A DNA stretch of 28,035 nucleotides, from positions 1-28,035 of the forward strand of contig JADKCL010000059.1 in the NCBI GenBank assembly GCA_016718825.1, written 5' to 3'. Every line of letters starts with the position of its first letter. The first letter of the stretch is position 1. The notes beneath the pieces are model-generated. The model saw nothing but the letters and a program-made list of their open reading frames with translations, did no database searches and was not told where the DNA came from. The DNA comes from Bacteroidota bacterium. Its GTDB lineage: Bacteria; Bacteroidota; Bacteroidia; J057; JADKCL01. Below, one piece after another: positions 25,242 through 28,035 of the stretch. The translations under genes were made by a program, and so were the position numbers.

Positions 25242-26192
25242 ATGAAACGATTGTCCTATTTATTCCTCCCTGTTTTGGTGCTTGGAATGAGTTTGAATGC
25301 TTGCGAAAAGACATTCGACTACAATCCCGCCGATGTCCCCAATGACTTTCCTGCCTTGGCTGCGCCGGCATCGGGCACCGGCTTTCAAATCCATGTTCCG
25401 GCATTTCCCGTGCCCGGCAACTTCGAACGCGAATGGTTTATGCGTCTCCCCGTTGGCAATGCCGACGACATTTATGTGAGCAGCTTCCAATCGAAATGCC
25501 GTCCGGGTACGCACCACTTGGTCGCCTACGGCTATGAGGACGAAGACGCGCCCTACCAACCGCAAATTGGCGTGATGCGCGACCAAAACCGTTCGGATGG
25601 ACGCGGAAACTTCCGTGGCGGCATGTTTGGCTCGATCAATTTTTTCACCGCGCAGGCCGAGGAGTTCACGTTGAATTTGCCAGCGGGCATGGCGGTGCAC
25701 ATTCCCGGAGGCGCCACGATGGACCTGAATTCGCATTATTACAACAAGACCACCGAAACCCGATTTGGCGAAGTTTACCTGAACATCAACACTGTCGATT
25801 CGAGCCAAGTCAATACGATTTTGTACACGGAGCTGATTGACAATTCCGACGAATTGGTTTTGCCACCGCGGCAGACGACCACGATCACGCACACCGAAAT
25901 CGCGACCGATCAACACATGATGTTGCATTCGATCACCTCGCACATGCACAAACGCGGGAAGCTCTTCAAGGTATTTGTCGTCGGCGGTCCGCGTGATGGC
26001 GAATTGATCCTTGAAGCCGACGATTATCAGCATCCGCCGCAAATCTTCCTTACCAATCCGCTGGAAATCACCCCGGGCATCGGACTGCGCACCGAGATCA
26101 CCTACGAAAACGAAACCGACCGCGAAATCCGCTTTGGCGTGACGAGCGAAGACGAAATGGGCATCGCATTTTTCCTCTACGCTAAAATCTAA
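25242..26192 (+). CDS. Lipoprotein with PHM/DBM-type copper mono-oxygenase domain
   Basis: A 316-residue lipoprotein (FLPVLVLGMSLNAC, Cys21) starting at ATG 25242. The body matches the two-domain fold of copper type II ascorbate-dependent mono-oxygenases (peptidylglycine alpha-hydroxylating and dopamine beta-mono-oxygenase). All six copper ligands have counterparts: GTHHLVAYGY (His91, His92) and NSHYYN (His165) for one copper; SHMHKRGK (His234, His236) and SEDEMGIAFFLY (Met306) for the catalytic copper. The 70-residue distance from His236 to Met306 equals that from His244 to Met314 in rat PHM. An O2-dependent C-H hydroxylation at the cell surface is therefore plausible; the substrate is unknown. 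It is flanked by a cytochrome-like lipoprotein and an outer-membrane barrel-like protein, 28 and 6 bases away. Confidence 0.88.
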   Translation: MKRLSYLFLPVLVLGMSLNACEKTFDYNPADVPNDFPALAAPASGTGFQIHVPAFPVPGNFEREWFMRLPVGNADDIYVSSFQSKCRPGTHHLVAYGYEDEDAPYQPQIGVMRDQNRSDGRGNFRGGMFGSINFFTAQAEEFTLNLPAGMAVHIPGGATMDLNSHYYNKTTETRFGEVYLNINTVDSSQVNTILYTELIDNSDELVLPPRQTTTITHTEIATDQHMMLHSITSHMHKRGKLFKVFVVGGPRDGELILEADDYQHPPQIFLTNPLEITPGIGLRTEITYENETDREIRFGVTSEDEMGIAFFLYAKI

Positions 26193-26198
26193 CCGCAG

Positions 26199-26816
26199 AT
26201 GAAAAAGCATATCCTTTTCCTCGCGATGCTCTGCCTTGTTCAATTGGCAGCGGCACAGGCATCCAGCCCCAACCCATGGGCCGGTCGGTTGGACCTTTTC
26301 CACCAAGATTACCTCGGCGAATTTTCCTTCGGGCAGTTGGGCGTGTACGACAAGGTGCACATTCGGCCGGGCGTAAGACTAGGGATCGAACGTAGTTGGC
26401 TCACTGGCAACCACTTTCGGCTCTACCAAGATGTGATGCTCGGCTATTACCACAACACCTATGACGAGCGCTCGTGGACTTTTGGGACGGATTTGGGCTT
26501 GGAGTTGCGCATCGTGAAGCAACTGCGCGTGGCCATTCCGATCGGCATTCATTACAACAATGCAAAGGCGATCGATGTGCGCTACGAATACAACGGAGAA
26601 ATGTGGGTGAAGGCCAAAAATACCGATCCCGCGATCAATCGGTTGCAGCTTCAGAGTGGCTTGAACCTTGGCTGGCGATTTTTGCCGGAGTCAGCCCATC
26701 CCGTGGATGCCTTTGCGACAGGCAGCATTTCCTTGATCGGCCCTTGGCAGCCGGGTTCGGGGATTCCAGCGCTGGTTTACAAATCCGCCGGATTGGGACT
26801 GCGGGTGGGAATCTGA
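26199..26816 (+). CDS. Outer-membrane beta-barrel-like protein
   Basis: A 205-residue protein with a signal peptide (HILFLAMLCLVQLAAAQ) and a mature region of alternating aromatic/hydrophobic and polar residues broken by short turns (LGEFSFGQLGVYDKVHIRPGVRLGIERSW-type strands, then YQDVMLGYYHNTYD, LGLELRIVKQLRVAIPIGIHYNN), ending in GLGLRVGI without the usual terminal Phe. This is the pattern of a small outer-membrane barrel of about eight strands. It starts 6 bases after the mono-oxygenase gene, so it is the last member of the three-gene unit and may be the surface partner or a channel for its substrate or product. No specific family recognised. Confidence 0.8.
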   Translation: MKKHILFLAMLCLVQLAAAQASSPNPWAGRLDLFHQDYLGEFSFGQLGVYDKVHIRPGVRLGIERSWLTGNHFRLYQDVMLGYYHNTYDERSWTFGTDLGLELRIVKQLRVAIPIGIHYNNAKAIDVRYEYNGEMWVKAKNTDPAINRLQLQSGLNLGWRFLPESAHPVDAFATGSISLIGPWQPGSGIPALVYKSAGLGLRVGI

Positions 26817-27026
26817 GCGAGAAAGCGATACCTAAAACTCCAACCCCCGGTCTCGAAAATATCGATTAGGGATTTCTCGAATGGGATTTATACCTGCAGA
26901 ATTTCAACGTCCAAGTCATAAGTGATTCGAAGGATCGTCAAGCAGTGAACTTTGGGTTGAATTTTTGGAGTTCGTAATTCCTTAAAATTGAACATTGAAT
27001 CTTTTTTGCATGTATCGGTTGGTAAC
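26817..27026. other. 210-base spacer, nothing recognised
   Basis: No gene, and no clear terminator after the outer-membrane protein gene. A short in-frame extension of the next gene to TTG 26988 exists but lacks support. Confidence 0.4.
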
Positions 27027-27971
27027 ATGTTGTCTGATAGGGTCGAGGCGCTGGGGCGGCTTGGGTGGATGGGCATTTTGTGCTTGTTGCTGCTTGTTGG
27101 GTGTCGCAAGGTGGGGGATGAGTTTGACCCTCCTTGCGAATGGTTGCCTGAAGAGCCACGCTTGGGGTGGAACTATCCCTTGGTGGGGAATTCTGTCTTG
27201 AGGCCTTGTTTCAATCCGCGGAATCCTGATGAGATTGTCTTTGTGCGTCGCCTCAATGGGAGCAGCGAGGATGAATTGGTGAAGTACAATCTGGTGACGA
27301 AGGCTCATCAGGTGCTCTTCACAGGCGCTATTTGGAGCCCTCCTTCTTGGGGGACCAATGGGTGGATCTTGATTGGCTCCTCTGACGAGAACATTTACAA
27401 GGTCAAGGAGAATGGGGACAGCCTCACCCAATTGACGACTGAAGGCGGAAAGTTTTTTCCTATGTGGGATCCTGCAGGGGATCGCTTCGCGTGCCAGAAC
27501 ATTGGGCTTGCTCAGGTTGTCTTCTATGATGCCGAAGGCCTACCCTTGGATTCTCTTTTTCATGCTCGCATTGGTGTCTCGTGGAATCATCCCCGCTATT
27601 CTCCGTGGCCCTTTGATGATTATGTGTATTTGACGGACATGGTGGCTGATACGTTGATCCCCTTTGTTGCAGCCCCTCCCGCGGATCGTACATGGGCGCT
27701 GGGCGCGATCTTCACGAGCGAAAGTCGGTTGGTGGTTTCCTACGTCAGTGGCATGTATGCGATTGACCTGCCTTCCAAAACGGTTACGCTTCTGCGGTCG
27801 TCTTGTGACGCGGTCCTGTACCTCGATCCGAGTTATTCCCCGCAAAGGAATCAGTTGCTGTGGTCGAAGTTGTCGAGGAATCCTGTTGGGAGGTCGCTTT
27901 ATACCACGACGTCATTGGTGCTGACGACGGTGGATGGGGATTGTGAGGAGGAGGTTGTGTTGGCATTTTAG
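27027..27971 (+). CDS. Lipoprotein with TolB/WD40-like beta-propeller
   Basis: A 314-residue lipoprotein from ATG 27027; ATG 27069 (MGILCLLLLVGC) is a possible alternative and TTG 26988 a poor one. The lipobox is LLLVGC (Cys26 from the first ATG). The mature part repeats a blade of the WD40-like/PD40 type: PCFNPRNPDEIVFVRR, IWSPPSWGTNGWILIGSSDENIYKV, FPMWDPAGDRFAC, then PRYSPWPFDDYVYLT and DPSYSPQRNQLLWS. Each has a P-x-(W/Y/F)-S-P or similar turn and D/E-x-I-(Y/F)-x-V strand. TolB-type propellers bind peptides or sense envelope state; the exact role here is unknown. Coding sequence is notably rich in G and T compared with the genes before it. Confidence 0.82.
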   Translation: MLSDRVEALGRLGWMGILCLLLLVGCRKVGDEFDPPCEWLPEEPRLGWNYPLVGNSVLRPCFNPRNPDEIVFVRRLNGSSEDELVKYNLVTKAHQVLFTGAIWSPPSWGTNGWILIGSSDENIYKVKENGDSLTQLTTEGGKFFPMWDPAGDRFACQNIGLAQVVFYDAEGLPLDSLFHARIGVSWNHPRYSPWPFDDYVYLTDMVADTLIPFVAAPPADRTWALGAIFTSESRLVVSYVSGMYAIDLPSKTVTLLRSSCDAVLYLDPSYSPQRNQLLWSKLSRNPVGRSLYTTTSLVLTTVDGDCEEEVVLAF

Positions 27972-28035
27972 GGTAGGATGAAGGTTTTTTGGATGCTTCT
28001 TGCAAGTTCCGAGGGTGTTGAAAAAATGGGCATTT

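Noticed and set aside
25260..26360. 366-codon minus-strand frame opposite the copper mono-oxygenase gene.
   Set aside because: Shadow of a well-supported gene whose plus-strand product shows all copper ligands.

Overview
The window is chromosomal DNA from a member of the phylum Bacteroidota. The evidence is a very large exported protein ending in a type B type IX secretion (gliding-motility CHU_C-like) sorting domain, a pseudouridine synthase with a long basic extension typical of the phylum, an ExbB-ExbD-ExbD cluster, several lipoproteins with Bacteroidota-type lipoboxes, and -7 boxes of the TAnnTTTG type. A Saprospiria-like lineage would fit, but the sequence alone does not settle the order. 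I saw no rRNA, tRNA, CRISPR array, transposase or phage gene.

Left part (1-4644, all minus strand): a TonB energiser cluster (exbB, exbD, start of a second exbD), then an RluB-type 23S rRNA pseudouridine synthase with a Lys/Ala-rich repeat protein directly upstream that is probably its N-terminal extension, then the chromosome-segregation factor scpB. Nearly every gene here carries single-base indels relative to its family. Homology restores one reading frame in each case. Roughly nine of the ten indels I can recognise lie in the first 4.4 kb, so this end is either low-accuracy sequence or decaying; sequence error is the simpler reading.

Region 4684-7190 is an AT-rich insert between scpB and ispB. 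It holds a RecF/OLD-like ABC ATPase and a TOPRIM-like (RloB/DUF4276-type) protein with overlapping start and stop, an arrangement like the AbiL and PARIS anti-phage systems, plus a small exported protein of unknown function. This is the best candidate for an undescribed or poorly described defence system.

Region 7302-16487: ispB-type long-chain prenyl diphosphate synthase (quinone side chain); a ~1,676-residue secreted protein (DUF7948-like, SBBP propeller, PKD and seven tandem Ig-like modules, type B sorting domain) split by one frameshift; a small lipoprotein; a DoxX-like membrane protein; and two small exported proteins.

Region 16488-24508: a ~610-base gene-poor stretch with a strong terminator, two distantly related alpha-helical repeat proteins, a tiny exported protein, an alpha/beta hydrolase, a 651-residue cytoplasmic-looking protein with transthyretin-like domains and a clear terminator, and an MGAT/TMEM68-like acyltransferase.

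Region 24737-27971: a tight three-gene unit coding for a CX4CH cytochrome-like lipoprotein, a lipoprotein carrying all six copper ligands of peptidylglycine alpha-hydroxylating monooxygenase, and an outer-membrane barrel-like protein. It reads as a surface or periplasmic copper mono-oxygenase module. A TolB-like propeller lipoprotein follows.
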